This document shows, in pieces, positions 1 to 7,865 of a stretch of 24,758 nucleotides of DNA. The position numbers were made by a program, and so were the translations under genes. The notes beneath the pieces are model-generated. The model made no database searches, was not told the DNA's origin, and saw only the letters and a list, made by a program, of their open reading frames with translations. This stretch comes from JBKQHQ01 sp052148715 (GTDB lineage Bacteria > Pseudomonadota > Alphaproteobacteria > Rhizobiales > Xanthobacteraceae), in contig JBKQHQ010000273.1 of NCBI GenBank assembly GCA_052148715.1, forward strand, positions 1 to 24,758. Direction: 5' to 3'. Each line of letters starts with the position of its first letter. The first letter of the stretch is position 1.

Positions 1-256
1 CCGCGCGCAAGTCGATTCGATATGGCTGCATCGCGACGGCGCGGAGCCCGGCGCGACCGACCTGTTAGCGAGCGCGGTCGCCGGCCTGACCTTTCCGCCG
101 GGCGACGGCTATGTCTGGGTCGCCGCGGAAGCCGCGACCGCCAAAGCCTTACGCCGGCATCTGGTGGGTGAACGCGGCCTGAGGAAGGATTGGGTCAAGG
201 CCGCGGCCTATTGGAAGCGCGGCGCCGTTGCCGTGCACGAGACGTACGATGACTGA
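1..256 (+). CDS. Siderophore-interacting protein (ViuB/SIP family), C-terminal fragment
   Basis: Open frame entering from the left edge and ending at TGA 254-256, about 84 residues visible. The segment VWVAAEAATAKALRRHL followed by GLRKDWVKAAAYWKRG matches the conserved C-terminus of FAD-dependent siderophore-interacting reductases, where a [G/A]E segment, a helix ending in RRHL and a final YWxxG close the NAD(P)H-binding domain. These cytoplasmic flavoproteins reduce ferric siderophores to release iron. The FAD-binding N-terminal half is outside the window. The last codons overlap the start of the next gene (ATGACTGA), so the two are probably translated together. Confidence 0.8.
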   Translation, partial: RAQVDSIWLHRDGAEPGATDLLASAVAGLTFPPGDGYVWVAAEAATAKALRRHLVGERGLRKDWVKAAAYWKRGAVAVHETYDD

Positions 257-935
257 ATTTCGCGAGGTCGCTCCCACGACGACCCTGAATTCGTCCGCCG
301 TGCGCGTCGTGCTCGAACGCCTCTACGGCGAGGCGGAACGAACCGACAGCCAAGTGCTGCCCCGCGTGCACGCCGCAGCCGAGCGCCTTGGCGGGCCCTA
401 CGACGATCGCAAGTCCAGTGGCCTTCTGGATGAGGCCTTCATTCCGGTCGCCCCCGAAGTGGGCCGGTTGCTCTACGTGCTCGTGCGGACAAGGCAGCCT
501 AAGCTCGCCGTGGAGTTCGGGACATCCTTCGGCCTGTCCGCCATCCACATCGCCGCAGCACTCCGCGACAACGGCGTGGGAAGGCTGGTTGCGACCGAGC
601 TCAACGCCACCAAGGCGGCGCGCGCTGTCGAACATCTCCGGCAAGCAGGACTAAGCGACCTGGTCGAGGTCCGGCAGGGTGATGCCTTCGACACGTTGTC
701 GGACGTCCGGGGGATCGACTTCCTGCTGCTTGATGGCTGGAAAAATCTCTATCTCCCGATGCTGAAAAAGCTCGAACCGGCGCTTAATTCCGGCAGCCTT
801 GTCGTCGCCGACGATCTCAAGATCATGCCGGAGATGCTGCAGCCCTATGTGGCCTATGTGCGCGATCCGCAGAACGGATACACCTCCAGCGAACTGCCGC
901 TCGATGACGGGCTCGAGCTGTCGCTGCGGGGATGA
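249..935 (+). CDS. Class I SAM-dependent O-methyltransferase
   Basis: 228 residues from the ATG at 249, which overlaps the stop of the upstream siderophore-interacting gene; an in-frame ATG at 228 is possible but lies deeper inside that gene. The SAM-binding motif I is AVEFGTSFGLSAI near residues 85-97, followed by an acidic strand end (VATELN), a GDAF segment, and DFLLLDGWKN, the usual post-motif aspartate of the O-methyltransferase/Methyltransf_24 group. A late VVADD matches the motif that helps bind a metal or substrate. It transfers a methyl group from SAM to an unknown acceptor. Coupling to a siderophore reductase suggests, but does not show, a link with iron or catecholate metabolism. 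Confidence 0.8.
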   Translation: MTEFREVAPTTTLNSSAVRVVLERLYGEAERTDSQVLPRVHAAAERLGGPYDDRKSSGLLDEAFIPVAPEVGRLLYVLVRTRQPKLAVEFGTSFGLSAIHIAAALRDNGVGRLVATELNATKAARAVEHLRQAGLSDLVEVRQGDAFDTLSDVRGIDFLLLDGWKNLYLPMLKKLEPALNSGSLVVADDLKIMPEMLQPYVAYVRDPQNGYTSSELPLDDGLELSLRG

Positions 936-972
936 GGACCGCGGGTGAGTGAAACGCGCGGCGTCGTATATA

Positions 973-1003
973 ACGGCCGCGCCGGCGTCGGTCGGGCGGC
1001 CGT
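973..1003. terminator. GC-rich inverted repeat between convergent genes, possible terminator
   Basis: ACGGCCGC (973-980) and GCGGCCGT (996-1003) form an 8-bp stem around a 15-base loop in the short gap between the methyltransferase stop and the stop of the leftward dehydrogenase. There is no T-run on either strand, so it is only a candidate bidirectional terminator or transcript-end stabiliser. Confidence 0.3.
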
Positions 1004-1026
1004 CTCGCAACCTCACCGCCCTAGGC

Positions 1027-1788
1027 TTAGGCGCTCAAGCCTCCGTCCACCATCAGCAGGCTTCCCGTCGTGAAGCTGCTCGCGTCGGAAGCGAGAAAGA
1101 GCACAGAACGGGCCACCTCCTCGGCGCGGACGTGGCGCCGCAGCGGAATGATCTCGTTGAAGAACTCGGTGGCGTCCCGCCCGAGGATGCGGCTGAGGTT
1201 CTTTTCAACATGCAATTGAAACTCGTTGTCGACGGGGCCGGGATGAATGGTGTTGACGCGGATGTTGCGTGCGGCGGCCTCCTTGGCGAGCACCCGCATC
1301 AGTCCAACCTGCGCGTGCTTGGCGGTGATGTAGGCGCAAACTCCCGGATCGCCCTTAACGCCCACGATGCTGGAGGTGATGATGATCGAGCCGCCGTCGT
1401 TCATCCGCGGCAGCGCATGCTTTGCCACTAAGAACGCGCCTTTAACATGCACGGCAAGCACCGCGTCGAAGACGTCTTCCGGATATTCGGTGATCGGCGC
1501 GACGACGCCGAAATTGCCCGCATTGCTGAAGAGCACGTCGATCTTTCCCCACCTGCTCACCGTTCTCGCGACGCTGCTTTTGACCTGGTCCGATCTGGTG
1601 ACGTCCGCCGCGAAATAGTCCAGGCAATCTCCGCCGATCTGCGCGGCGGCGTTCTTCAAGGCCGCCTCGCTCAGGTCCACGAGCATGACGTTGGCCCCCT
1701 GCTGAAGCAGGAGCTTCGCCGCCGCAAGGCCGATGCTGCCGGCTCCGCCGGTGATTAGACACACCTTGCCTTGCATCTGCTTCGACAT
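1027..1788 (-). CDS. SDR family NAD(P)-dependent oxidoreductase
   Basis: 253 residues, normal length for a classical short-chain dehydrogenase. Seen: cofactor motif TGGAGSIG (13-20), an acidic residue after the second strand (VDLSE) favouring NAD over NADP, NAG (89-91), catalytic Ser in ITSSIVG (about 140), and Tyr/Lys in YITAK (153/157), then the PGPV segment. The start at 1788 is chosen over an upstream in-frame start at 1854 because GAGGAGAG lies just before it and the Rossmann fold begins at once. It is transcribed away from the Liv operon and may share its control region. The substrate is an alcohol or ketone that cannot be predicted. Variant G-A-G-S-I-G in place of G-x-x-x-G-I-G is common in the family. 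Confidence 0.9.
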   Translation of the reverse strand: MSKQMQGKVCLITGGAGSIGLAAAKLLLQQGANVMLVDLSEAALKNAAAQIGGDCLDYFAADVTRSDQVKSSVARTVSRWGKIDVLFSNAGNFGVVAPITEYPEDVFDAVLAVHVKGAFLVAKHALPRMNDGGSIIITSSIVGVKGDPGVCAYITAKHAQVGLMRVLAKEAAARNIRVNTIHPGPVDNEFQLHVEKNLSRILGRDATEFFNEIIPLRRHVRAEEVARSVLFLASDASSFTTGSLLMVDGGLSA

Positions 1789-2115
1789 TGGTCTCTCCTC
1801 TGAGGGCAGCGAATGCCTGGGTTGGCTCCGCGGTCTGCCGGAAAAGTTCGGCAAAGCTTGACAGCGAATGGCCCGGATAGATTAGCGCGGGTTGCGCGCT
1901 CGATCCGATTCACCGTCGTGATACTGCCGCCCATTGGCGTCACTTTTCAAGGAGCGCAAGGCAGCGCTGGCTTGCCTTGGCCGCGCCATTCTCGAGTGCC
2001 GGCTGTAATTGATGGAAAGTTCGATAAGCGAACATCTCATCGAGGCGGCAAGGGTTCCGAACCCGCAATCAGTCGTTTCGCAGCCGCCCCAAAACGCGGC
2101 GCCGGCCGACCGCTT

Positions 2116-2139
2116 TTGCATGGGCGCGTGCCCATGCAA
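2116..2139. promoter_or_regulatory. 24-base palindrome upstream of the Liv operon, candidate operator
   Basis: TTGCATGGGC (2116-2125) and GCCCATGCAA (2130-2139) are perfect 10-base inverted repeats around GCGT. The element lies about 40 bases before a TTGACA box and about 180 bases before the binding-protein start. Symmetry, spacing and position fit a dimeric regulator site; a transcribed hairpin is the alternative. Confidence 0.45.
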
Positions 2140-2178
2140 GAAGCGTGGCAAAAGCCCGTGGTGGCACAACAATATTGA

Positions 2179-2205
2179 TTGACAAGCCACCCCGCAGGCT
2201 ATGCA
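2179..2205 (+). promoter_or_regulatory. Possible sigma-70 promoter of the Liv operon
   Basis: A perfect TTGACA (2179-2184) is followed 15 bases later by TATGCA (2200-2205). The spacer is shorter than the preferred 16-18 bases, so only the -35 box is convincing. It would leave a leader of roughly 105 bases before the ATG at 2319. Confidence 0.3.
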
Positions 2206-2318
2206 ACCGCCATAAATGCAGCTATCCTAAAAGAATGGCCGGAAGATCTTTGGCCGACCGCAAAACTAACGAGACGGGGCGATAACCCGCTCGCCAATCA
2301 TCACGCAGGGAGGATTTG

Positions 2319-3515
2319 ATGCGAAGACGCGAACTGCTGAAATATGCGGCTGCGGCGGCCGTCGTTGGACCGCTTGGCCTACGGACCGCGAGCGCCGATG
2401 GCCCGCCGCTCAAGATCGGTGTTGTCGGGCCAAAAACGGGGCCCCTCGCCCCCGGCGCTGCGGTCACCCACTTTCCGAACTTCACGCTCTGGGCCCACGA
2501 GGTCAACGCCGCCGGCGGTCTCAAGCTCAAGGACGGCCCGCGCAAGGTCGAGCTCATTGAATACGACGACCGCACCAGCCCGCCGGAGGCGATCAAGGCG
2601 GTGGAGCGACTCGCCACTGTGGACAAGGCGGATTTCATCATGCCGGTCTACGCCACCGGCTTCAATCTCGCGGTCGCGCCGATCTATGCGAAATACGGTT
2701 ATCCGCTGATCACGCAGGCGTGTGTCACCGATCAGATCGACCAGCTTACCACGCGCTATCCCAACATGTTCATCGTCCAGGGCTCGACCACCGCATTCGC
2801 CAAGTCGGCCATCGCGGTTCTCAAGAAATTGAAGGACGCGGGGAAGATCGGCAACAAGGTCGCGGTGGTCAACGTGGCCGACGACTTCGGAATCGAGCTC
2901 GCCAATGCCGGGCGGCCGCTGTTCAAGGAAGCCGGGTTCGAGATCGTCTACGACAAGTCCTATCCGCTCGGCACCCAGGATCTGGCGCCGGTGGTGAAGG
3001 CCGCCAAGGCAGCGAACCCGGATGCCTTCGTGGCCTGGTCCTACCCGCCGGATACCTTCGGACTGTTGGAGCAAGCGAAGATCGAAGGTTTGAACGTCAA
3101 GGCCTATTACAGCGCGGTGGCAACTGCGTTCCCAGGCTTCTATCAGAAGTACGGCGCGACGGCGGAAAACGTGCTGGGCGCGGGCGGCATCAAGGATACG
3201 CCGGAAATTCGCGCGTATTACAAAGCCCACAAGGAAGTGACCGGCGTCGACGCGGACTATTGGGGCAGCCCATTCTACTACGCCATACTGCAGATGATCA
3301 CCCAGTCCATCGAAAGCGTCGGCTCCATGGATCTCAAGGCCATCAGCGCGCACCTCAAGTCGAAGAAGTTCAAGACCCTCGTCGGCGAGCTCGATATCAG
3401 AAACCAGCGGCTCGACAAGTTCTGGACAGTCGGCCAATGGCAGAACGGCTTCTTCAACGCAGTGGACGGCGTCGGCTTTAGCGAATTCGTGCCGGTCAAT
3501 CTGAAGACCTGGTAG
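2319..3515 (+). CDS. Branched-chain amino acid-type ABC transporter, substrate-binding protein
   Basis: 398 residues. The N-terminus RRRELLK followed by an alanine-rich stretch and ASA-DG looks like a Tat-type export signal, so the protein should fold before export to the periplasm. The mature part begins LKIGVVGPKTGPLAPG, the usual opening of type I periplasmic binding proteins (Peripla_BP_6), and continues with EVNAAGGL and a region on DDRTSPPEAIKAVERL typical of the LivJ/LivK/amide-urea group. The start at 2319 (ATG) is preferred to TTG 2316 because GGGAGGA precedes it. It heads a five-gene transporter operon. The ligand could be a branched-chain amino acid, but many relatives in rhizobia bind aromatic or other organic acids. 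Confidence 0.92.
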   Translation: MRRRELLKYAAAAAVVGPLGLRTASADGPPLKIGVVGPKTGPLAPGAAVTHFPNFTLWAHEVNAAGGLKLKDGPRKVELIEYDDRTSPPEAIKAVERLATVDKADFIMPVYATGFNLAVAPIYAKYGYPLITQACVTDQIDQLTTRYPNMFIVQGSTTAFAKSAIAVLKKLKDAGKIGNKVAVVNVADDFGIELANAGRPLFKEAGFEIVYDKSYPLGTQDLAPVVKAAKAANPDAFVAWSYPPDTFGLLEQAKIEGLNVKAYYSAVATAFPGFYQKYGATAENVLGAGGIKDTPEIRAYYKAHKEVTGVDADYWGSPFYYAILQMITQSIESVGSMDLKAISAHLKSKKFKTLVGELDIRNQRLDKFWTVGQWQNGFFNAVDGVGFSEFVPVNLKTW

Positions 3516-3527
3516 GTACCAACCGAC

Positions 3528-3565
3528 CTCATTTCGGGGCTCTGCCGCGCGAGCCCCGAAATGAG
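3528..3565 (+). promoter_or_regulatory. Long perfect stem-loop between binding-protein and permease genes
   Basis: CTCATTTCGGGGCTC (3528-3542) and GAGCCCCGAAATGAG (3551-3565) are perfect 15-base inverted repeats with an 8-base loop, 13 bases after the binding-protein stop. No T-run follows, so it is less like a full terminator than an intra-operon hairpin that protects the upstream mRNA or partly reduces readthrough, giving more binding protein than permease. That function is known for other binding-protein transporter operons and is inferred here. Confidence 0.8.
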
Positions 3566-3600
3566 CTAACCATCTGCTCGCGATTGATTCACGGCAGTCT

Positions 3601-4467
3601 ATGGACGTCATCATCACCGGCCTGCTGCTTGGCGGCACCTACGCCCTGATGGCCATGGGGCTGCAGCTGCAATACGGTGTCGCCCGCATCATGAACCTCG
3701 CCAACGGCGAAATGTTGATCGCCGGGGCGTTTGGCACTTTCTGGTTTGTCACGGCATCCAAGGCAAGCCCGTTCTACGCACTGATCGGCGTGGCGCCGTT
3801 GGCTTTCGTCGCCAACTGGGCGGTCTACCGCGTGCTGATCCTGCCGCTCGTGCGCCGGGCCAAGAGCCCGGGCCAGCTTGACGTTGACTGCATCCTGGCG
3901 ACCTTCGGGCTGAGCTTCATTTTCGTGGGGCTGCTGCTGGCCGTGTTCGGCGGCCAGTATCTGAGCTACTCCTATCTGGCGCGGCCGATTTTGGTCTTCG
4001 GCGAACCCTATGGCCTCAACCGGATCGCGGCGTTCCTCGGGTCGGTGGCGCTCTGCGCCGGCCTCTATGGCTGGCTGCATTGGACCCGGACCGGCCTTGC
4101 GCTGCGTGCGGTCGCCGTCAACCCCGCGGCGGCGGGGTTGGTCAGCATCAACGTGCCGCGCCTGTCGGCGCTCGCCTTTGCGCTGGGCGGCGCGGTGACC
4201 GCATCCGGCGGCGCGCTCCTGAGCATGTTTTTGACCTTCGACGCCTCGCTCGGCGTGATCTTCACGTTGAAGGCACTGATCATCGTCATCCTGGGAGGCG
4301 TCAGCGATATTCGTGGCGCCATCGCAGCGGCTTTTGTCCTCGGTCTGGCCGAGACGGCGGTCGCGATCCTGGTCGACCCGGGGCTGACCCTGGCGGCGGC
4401 CTATGGGCTGTTTATGATCATCCTGCTGGTGCGACCGGAGGGACTGTTCGGGAGGCGATCAACTTGA
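3601..4467 (+). CDS. Branched-chain amino acid-type ABC transporter permease (LivH-like)
   Basis: 288 residues, almost entirely hydrophobic with about eight membrane segments. It starts GLLLGGTYALMAMGLQLQYG followed by MNLANGEM, the signature opening of LivH-type inner-membrane permeases. Near the C-terminus ALIIVILGGVSDIRGAI is the EAA-type loop that contacts the ATPases. The start ATG at 3601 has no strong Shine-Dalgarno sequence; it follows the stem-loop at 3528-3565. Its stop overlaps the next start (TTGA). It pairs with the LivM-like permease to form the membrane channel for the ligand delivered by the binding protein. Confidence 0.92.
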   Translation: MDVIITGLLLGGTYALMAMGLQLQYGVARIMNLANGEMLIAGAFGTFWFVTASKASPFYALIGVAPLAFVANWAVYRVLILPLVRRAKSPGQLDVDCILATFGLSFIFVGLLLAVFGGQYLSYSYLARPILVFGEPYGLNRIAAFLGSVALCAGLYGWLHWTRTGLALRAVAVNPAAAGLVSINVPRLSALAFALGGAVTASGGALLSMFLTFDASLGVIFTLKALIIVILGGVSDIRGAIAAAFVLGLAETAVAILVDPGLTLAAAYGLFMIILLVRPEGLFGRRST

Positions 4468-5549
4468 CCAGCATCGACAGCCGCAGCGGTATGATCATGC
4501 AATCGACATTGCAGTCTGTCCGCGAGGCGCTGATCTTGAGCTCGCGCGAGAAACGCAATTTGCTGCTGGTCGGAGTGGCTTTCATTGCCGCTGCCTTGCT
4601 GCCGCTGTTCAACACCGGCTACGTGCTGTCGATTGCGATCTCGATCGCGATGTACACGGCGCTGGCCACGTCCTGGACGTTGTTCTCCGGCCCGACCAAA
4701 TACATCTCGCTGGCCACGGCGGCCTTTTTCGGCATCGGCATGTACATCGTGGCGGGCGGCATCGACCTCTTGCCGTATCCGGCGCTCGTGCTGCTGGCCG
4801 GCGTCACCGGCGCCGTTTTCGCCGCCGTCGTGGGCCTCGCGACGTTGCGGATTTCCGGCGTCTATTTCGTCATCTTCTCGCTGGGGCTCGCCGAGCTGGT
4901 ACGGCAGATCGTGACCTGGCTGCAGCACGTGCTGGGCACGATGAGCGGGCTTTATGTGCTGACCGACCGGACCGAGGCGATGTTCTTCTGGCAGCTGCTG
5001 GGCCTGACCGCGCTGGTCTATCTGGTGGGCTGGTGGATCGGTCGGTCGCGGCTCGGCTTCGCCTTGCGTATCATCGGCAATGACGAGCTCGTTGCGGTTC
5101 ATAGCGGCATCAATACGGCCCGCGCCAAGGTGATCCTGTTCGTCATCTCCAGCACCTTCGCGACGATCGCGGGCGCCCTGGTGGCCCCGCGCTGGAGCTA
5201 CGTCGAACCGACCGTGGCGTTCGGGTCGTTTCTGTCGTTTCAGGTGGTGATCATGGCGCTCCTTGGCGGCGTGCACCGCCTTTGGGGGCCGCTGGTCGGG
5301 GTCATCCCGTTCACGCTGCTGTGGGAGCTCATTGCCATCAATTTTCCCACCCAGACCACGCTGCTGCTGGGCGTCGCGTTTCTGCTCATTGTCTATGTCA
5401 TTCCCAACGGTGTGGTCGGCCTGATCGAGGACTTGGTGCACGGGCGGGGCATGCTCGGATCGTTGCGCGAGCGGCCGCTGCCGCGCATCGACGGCATGGT
5501 CGAGGCCGCCAAGACCAGGTTGCGACGCTGGGCGAGCCGCAATGCCTAG
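4464..5549 (+). CDS. Branched-chain amino acid-type ABC transporter permease (LivM-like)
   Basis: 361 residues from a TTG at 4464 that overlaps the LivH-like stop and has GGGAGG about eight bases before it; an ATG at 4491 would shorten it by nine residues. An amphipathic N-terminus is followed by about nine membrane segments. The motif FAL-RIIGNDELVAVHSGI and the later VVIMALLGGVHRLWGPLVG are the cytoplasmic coupling regions typical of LivM, which partners LivH in the heteromeric inner-membrane channel. The last residues overlap the ATPase gene downstream by eight bases (ATG 5542, stop 5549), showing a tightly coupled operon. Confidence 0.92.
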   Translation: MTSIDSRSGMIMQSTLQSVREALILSSREKRNLLLVGVAFIAAALLPLFNTGYVLSIAISIAMYTALATSWTLFSGPTKYISLATAAFFGIGMYIVAGGIDLLPYPALVLLAGVTGAVFAAVVGLATLRISGVYFVIFSLGLAELVRQIVTWLQHVLGTMSGLYVLTDRTEAMFFWQLLGLTALVYLVGWWIGRSRLGFALRIIGNDELVAVHSGINTARAKVILFVISSTFATIAGALVAPRWSYVEPTVAFGSFLSFQVVIMALLGGVHRLWGPLVGVIPFTLLWELIAINFPTQTTLLLGVAFLLIVYVIPNGVVGLIEDLVHGRGMLGSLRERPLPRIDGMVEAAKTRLRRWASRNA

Positions 5550-6288
5550 CCCGGCGAGCGCCACGGCGGCGCTGACCGCCGCCGCCGTCAGCAAGCGGTT
5601 CGGCGGCTTGATCGCGGTCGACAACGTGTCGTTCGAACTGGCGCAGAACGAGGTCCTGGGCCTGATCGGACCGAACGGCTCGGGCAAAACCACGATGATG
5701 AACCTGATCTCCGGGGCGCTGAATCCGAGCTCCGGCGCGATCAGGCTCTACGGCGACGATATCGCGGGCCTCGGGCCGAGCCGCATTGCCAACAAGGGCG
5801 TCGCCCGCACCTTCCAGTTGGTCCGCATGCTCCCAGGGATGACGGTGCTCGAGAACGTCGCCGCCGGCGGGGTGTTTGGCCACGCCCGCCGATGGGGCCA
5901 CGATCTCGACGACCACGCCCGCGGCTTGTTGCGGCGGGTCGGCTTGCACGGTGCCGGTGACGGCCCGGTGACGAAGCTGACCTACATCGACCAGAAAAGG
6001 GTCGAGCTGGCGCGCGCGCTCGCAGCCGATCCGAAGGTCTTGCTGCTGGATGAGTGGCTTGCAGGCCTCAACCCGACCGAATTGAAGACCGGGATCGCGC
6101 TGATCGAGCAATTGCGCGCCGAGGGGCGGACCATCATCATCGTCGAGCATGTGATGGACGCCATTCGCAGCCTGTGCGACCGTTGCGTGGTGATGAGCAG
6201 CGGCATCAAGATCGCGGAAGGCACCCCCCGGGAGGTGCTGGCGGACGCCGAGGTGATCCGGGCCTATCTCGGGGACGCCGATGCTTGA
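5542..6288 (+). CDS. Branched-chain amino acid-type ABC transporter ATP-binding protein (LivG-like)
   Basis: 248 residues, the usual LivG size. Walker A is GPNGSGKT (43-50), the Q-loop is TFQL (90-93), Walker B is VLLLDEW (about 166-172) and the switch histidine is in VEHVMD (about 203). It powers transport from the cytoplasmic face. Two departures stand out: the ABC signature normally written LSGGQ or LSYGxQ reads LTYIDQ (146-151), and the usual DEP after Walker B is DEW. The following GLNPTEL is normal for LivG, and the catalytic Glu is kept, so the protein is probably active. It overlaps both neighbours by eight bases. Confidence 0.92.
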   Translation: MPSPASATAALTAAAVSKRFGGLIAVDNVSFELAQNEVLGLIGPNGSGKTTMMNLISGALNPSSGAIRLYGDDIAGLGPSRIANKGVARTFQLVRMLPGMTVLENVAAGGVFGHARRWGHDLDDHARGLLRRVGLHGAGDGPVTKLTYIDQKRVELARALAADPKVLLLDEWLAGLNPTELKTGIALIEQLRAEGRTIIIVEHVMDAIRSLCDRCVVMSSGIKIAEGTPREVLADAEVIRAYLGDADA

Positions 6289-6991
6289 AAGCCGGAATCT
6301 GTCGGTGTTTTACGGCCGCCATCGCGCCTTGGAGAACGTCTCGGTGACGGTGGCCGCGGGCGAGATCGTGGTGATGCTCGGGGCCAACGGCGCCGGCAAG
6401 AGCACCTTGCTGCGCGCGATCGCCGGCCAGATTCCGTCGCGGCAGGGCGGCGCGGTGCTGATGGACGGCACCGATATCACCCACCGCCCGGCGCACGAGA
6501 TCGTCGAGGCCGGGATTGCCACGGTGCCGGAGGATCGCGGCATATTCGCCGAATTGACCGTGCAGGAGAATCTCGCGCTCGGCGCCTACCCGCGCCGCGC
6601 TCGGGCACGCGCCGCCGAAAGCATGGAACGCGTGCTGGCCCTTTTTCCGAAGCTCGCCGAGCGGCGCAAGCAGCTGCTGCGCACCATGAGCGGCGGCGAA
6701 CGCCAGATGGTGGCGGTGGGGCGCGCCATGATGTCGGCGCCGTCGATCCTGATGCTGGACGAGCCGTCGCTTGGCTTGTCGCCGCTGCTGTGCGGCGAGC
6801 TGTTTCGCTCGCTGGCGCGCATCAAGGACACCGGTGCCGGCATTTTCTTGGTTGAGCAGAACGCCAAGCAGAGCCTCGCGATCGCCGATCGCGGCTACCT
6901 TCTGGACAACGGCCATATCGTCGGATCGGACAGCGCGGCGGCGCTGGCAAAGGACGAGAAGGTGCAGATGGCCTATCTGGGCGGCGGGTAG
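6281..6991 (+). CDS. Branched-chain amino acid-type ABC transporter ATP-binding protein (LivF-like)
   Basis: 236 residues, standard LivF length, starting at an ATG that overlaps the LivG-like stop (ATGCTTGA). Walker A is GANGAGKS (34-41), the Q-loop region is VPEDRGIF, the signature is MSGGERQ (136-142), Walker B is LMLDEPSLGLSP (about 157-168), and FLVEQN replaces the switch histidine as is usual for LivF. Unlike its LivG partner, its signature is canonical. It is the last gene of the transporter operon and converges on the leftward hydrolase gene. No clear terminator is visible in the 100-base gap. Confidence 0.93.
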   Translation: MLESRNLSVFYGRHRALENVSVTVAAGEIVVMLGANGAGKSTLLRAIAGQIPSRQGGAVLMDGTDITHRPAHEIVEAGIATVPEDRGIFAELTVQENLALGAYPRRARARAAESMERVLALFPKLAERRKQLLRTMSGGERQMVAVGRAMMSAPSILMLDEPSLGLSPLLCGELFRSLARIKDTGAGIFLVEQNAKQSLAIADRGYLLDNGHIVGSDSAAALAKDEKVQMAYLGGG

Positions 6992-7091
6992 GCCGGGTAA
7001 AGACGAAAGGTCCGCGCCGTTAACGTGGACTCGAGGCGCCTGAGCGCGAACGCCGATAATGGGCGTCACGTCGACGCGACCGCGTCGGACA

Positions 7092-7856
7092 TCAGGCGAG
7101 GAAGCGCTGCACCGCGTCCACGGCTTCCCGCTTCTCGTCGAGCACGAGGTGGCCCGCGCCCTTGAAGATCTGGATATCCGCCTTTGGGATGAACCGGCGC
7201 CAAGTCGCGGCCTGCTGCGACGGGATGAGGCGGTCATCCTCGCCCCAGACCAGCAGCGTCGGCATGGTGACGCGGTGCAGATAGCGAGGCAAATCCGGAT
7301 CCCACGGGCGCTCCCACAGGAGCCGCGCGAGGGTCCCGGCTTCGCGGTACCGGTCGCCGATGAAATCGAGGTCGGGCTTCTCCGGCAGATGCCGTTTGAT
7401 GACGTCGAAATTCGTCGCCAGCATGGGGATGATCTGCTCGGGCGTCAGCCTGAGCACGTCGCACGTGGGATGCTGCTTGTCGCGCAGTCCGGCGGGACCG
7501 ACGAGGACCAGCCGGTCGACCCGATTCCCGTGCTCCATGGCGAACTTGGCGGCAAGGAAACCCCCGAGCGAGAAACCGACCAGGCGGACCTTGTCCACGC
7601 GCAGCGCGTCGAACAGCTCGAGATAGTGCATCACGTAGTCGTGCATGCCGGACAGCGCGGGGTCGTCCCCGGATTCGCCGAATCCCGGGTGGAACGGGAT
7701 GATGACGCGAAACTTCTCCGCCCAGGGCAGGGCGAAATCGAATCCGTGCCAGGTTCCGGCGCCGTGCAGGAACACGAGGGGGGCACCGCTTCCGGCTGTG
7801 AGCAGGACCGTCTTCACGCCGTTGATGCTGTGAACTTCGCGTTCGAATTTGGCCAT
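7092..7856 (-). CDS. Alpha/beta-fold hydrolase
   Basis: 254 residues with the full alpha/beta-hydrolase pattern: oxyanion-hole segment LVFLHGAG, PGFGESG, nucleophile elbow VGFSLGG with Ser near 96, an acidic residue in WGEDDRLIP (about 208) and the histidine in GAGHLVLDE (about 236). A cytoplasmic esterase or C-C bond hydrolase is likely; lack of a signal peptide agrees. GGAGG lies five bases before the ATG. It follows the luciferase-like monooxygenase gene by nine bases on the same strand, so the oxygenase may make the ester or ring-opened product that this enzyme hydrolyses. The substrate is unknown. Confidence 0.9.
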   Translation of the reverse strand: MAKFEREVHSINGVKTVLLTAGSGAPLVFLHGAGTWHGFDFALPWAEKFRVIIPFHPGFGESGDDPALSGMHDYVMHYLELFDALRVDKVRLVGFSLGGFLAAKFAMEHGNRVDRLVLVGPAGLRDKQHPTCDVLRLTPEQIIPMLATNFDVIKRHLPEKPDLDFIGDRYREAGTLARLLWERPWDPDLPRYLHRVTMPTLLVWGEDDRLIPSQQAATWRRFIPKADIQIFKGAGHLVLDEKREAVDAVQRFLA

Positions 7857-7865
7857 GGCGACCTC

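Larger units (their letters stand above)
1789..2318. other. Divergent intergenic region (dehydrogenase / Liv operon)
   Basis: About 530 bases with no convincing coding sequence; the open frames here lack ribosome sites and family resemblance. It holds the dehydrogenase leader, a 24-base palindrome (2116-2139), a TTGACA box (2179-2184) and the Liv leader with its Shine-Dalgarno sequence (2308-2314). Its length suggests that regulators of one or both transcription units bind here. Confidence 0.6.

Noticed and set aside
1813..2178. Open frame in the gap before the Liv operon
   Set aside because: No ribosome site, no recognisable family, and it crosses the palindrome; more likely regulatory DNA.
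2161..2178. TGGCAC resembling a sigma-54 -24 element upstream of the Liv operon
   Set aside because: No GC at the required -12 spacing.
2379..3638. A 419-codon leftward open frame opposite the binding-protein gene
   Set aside because: Shadow frame; the sense strand carries a complete binding protein with export signal.
4401..5693. A 430-codon leftward open frame opposite the LivM-like gene
   Set aside because: Shadow of a clear permease gene; composition is rich in arginine, glutamine and histidine as expected for antisense GC-rich frames.
7072..7087. CGACGC / GCGTCG six-base stem between LivF and the hydrolase
   Set aside because: Short, no T-run and common by chance in DNA this GC-rich.
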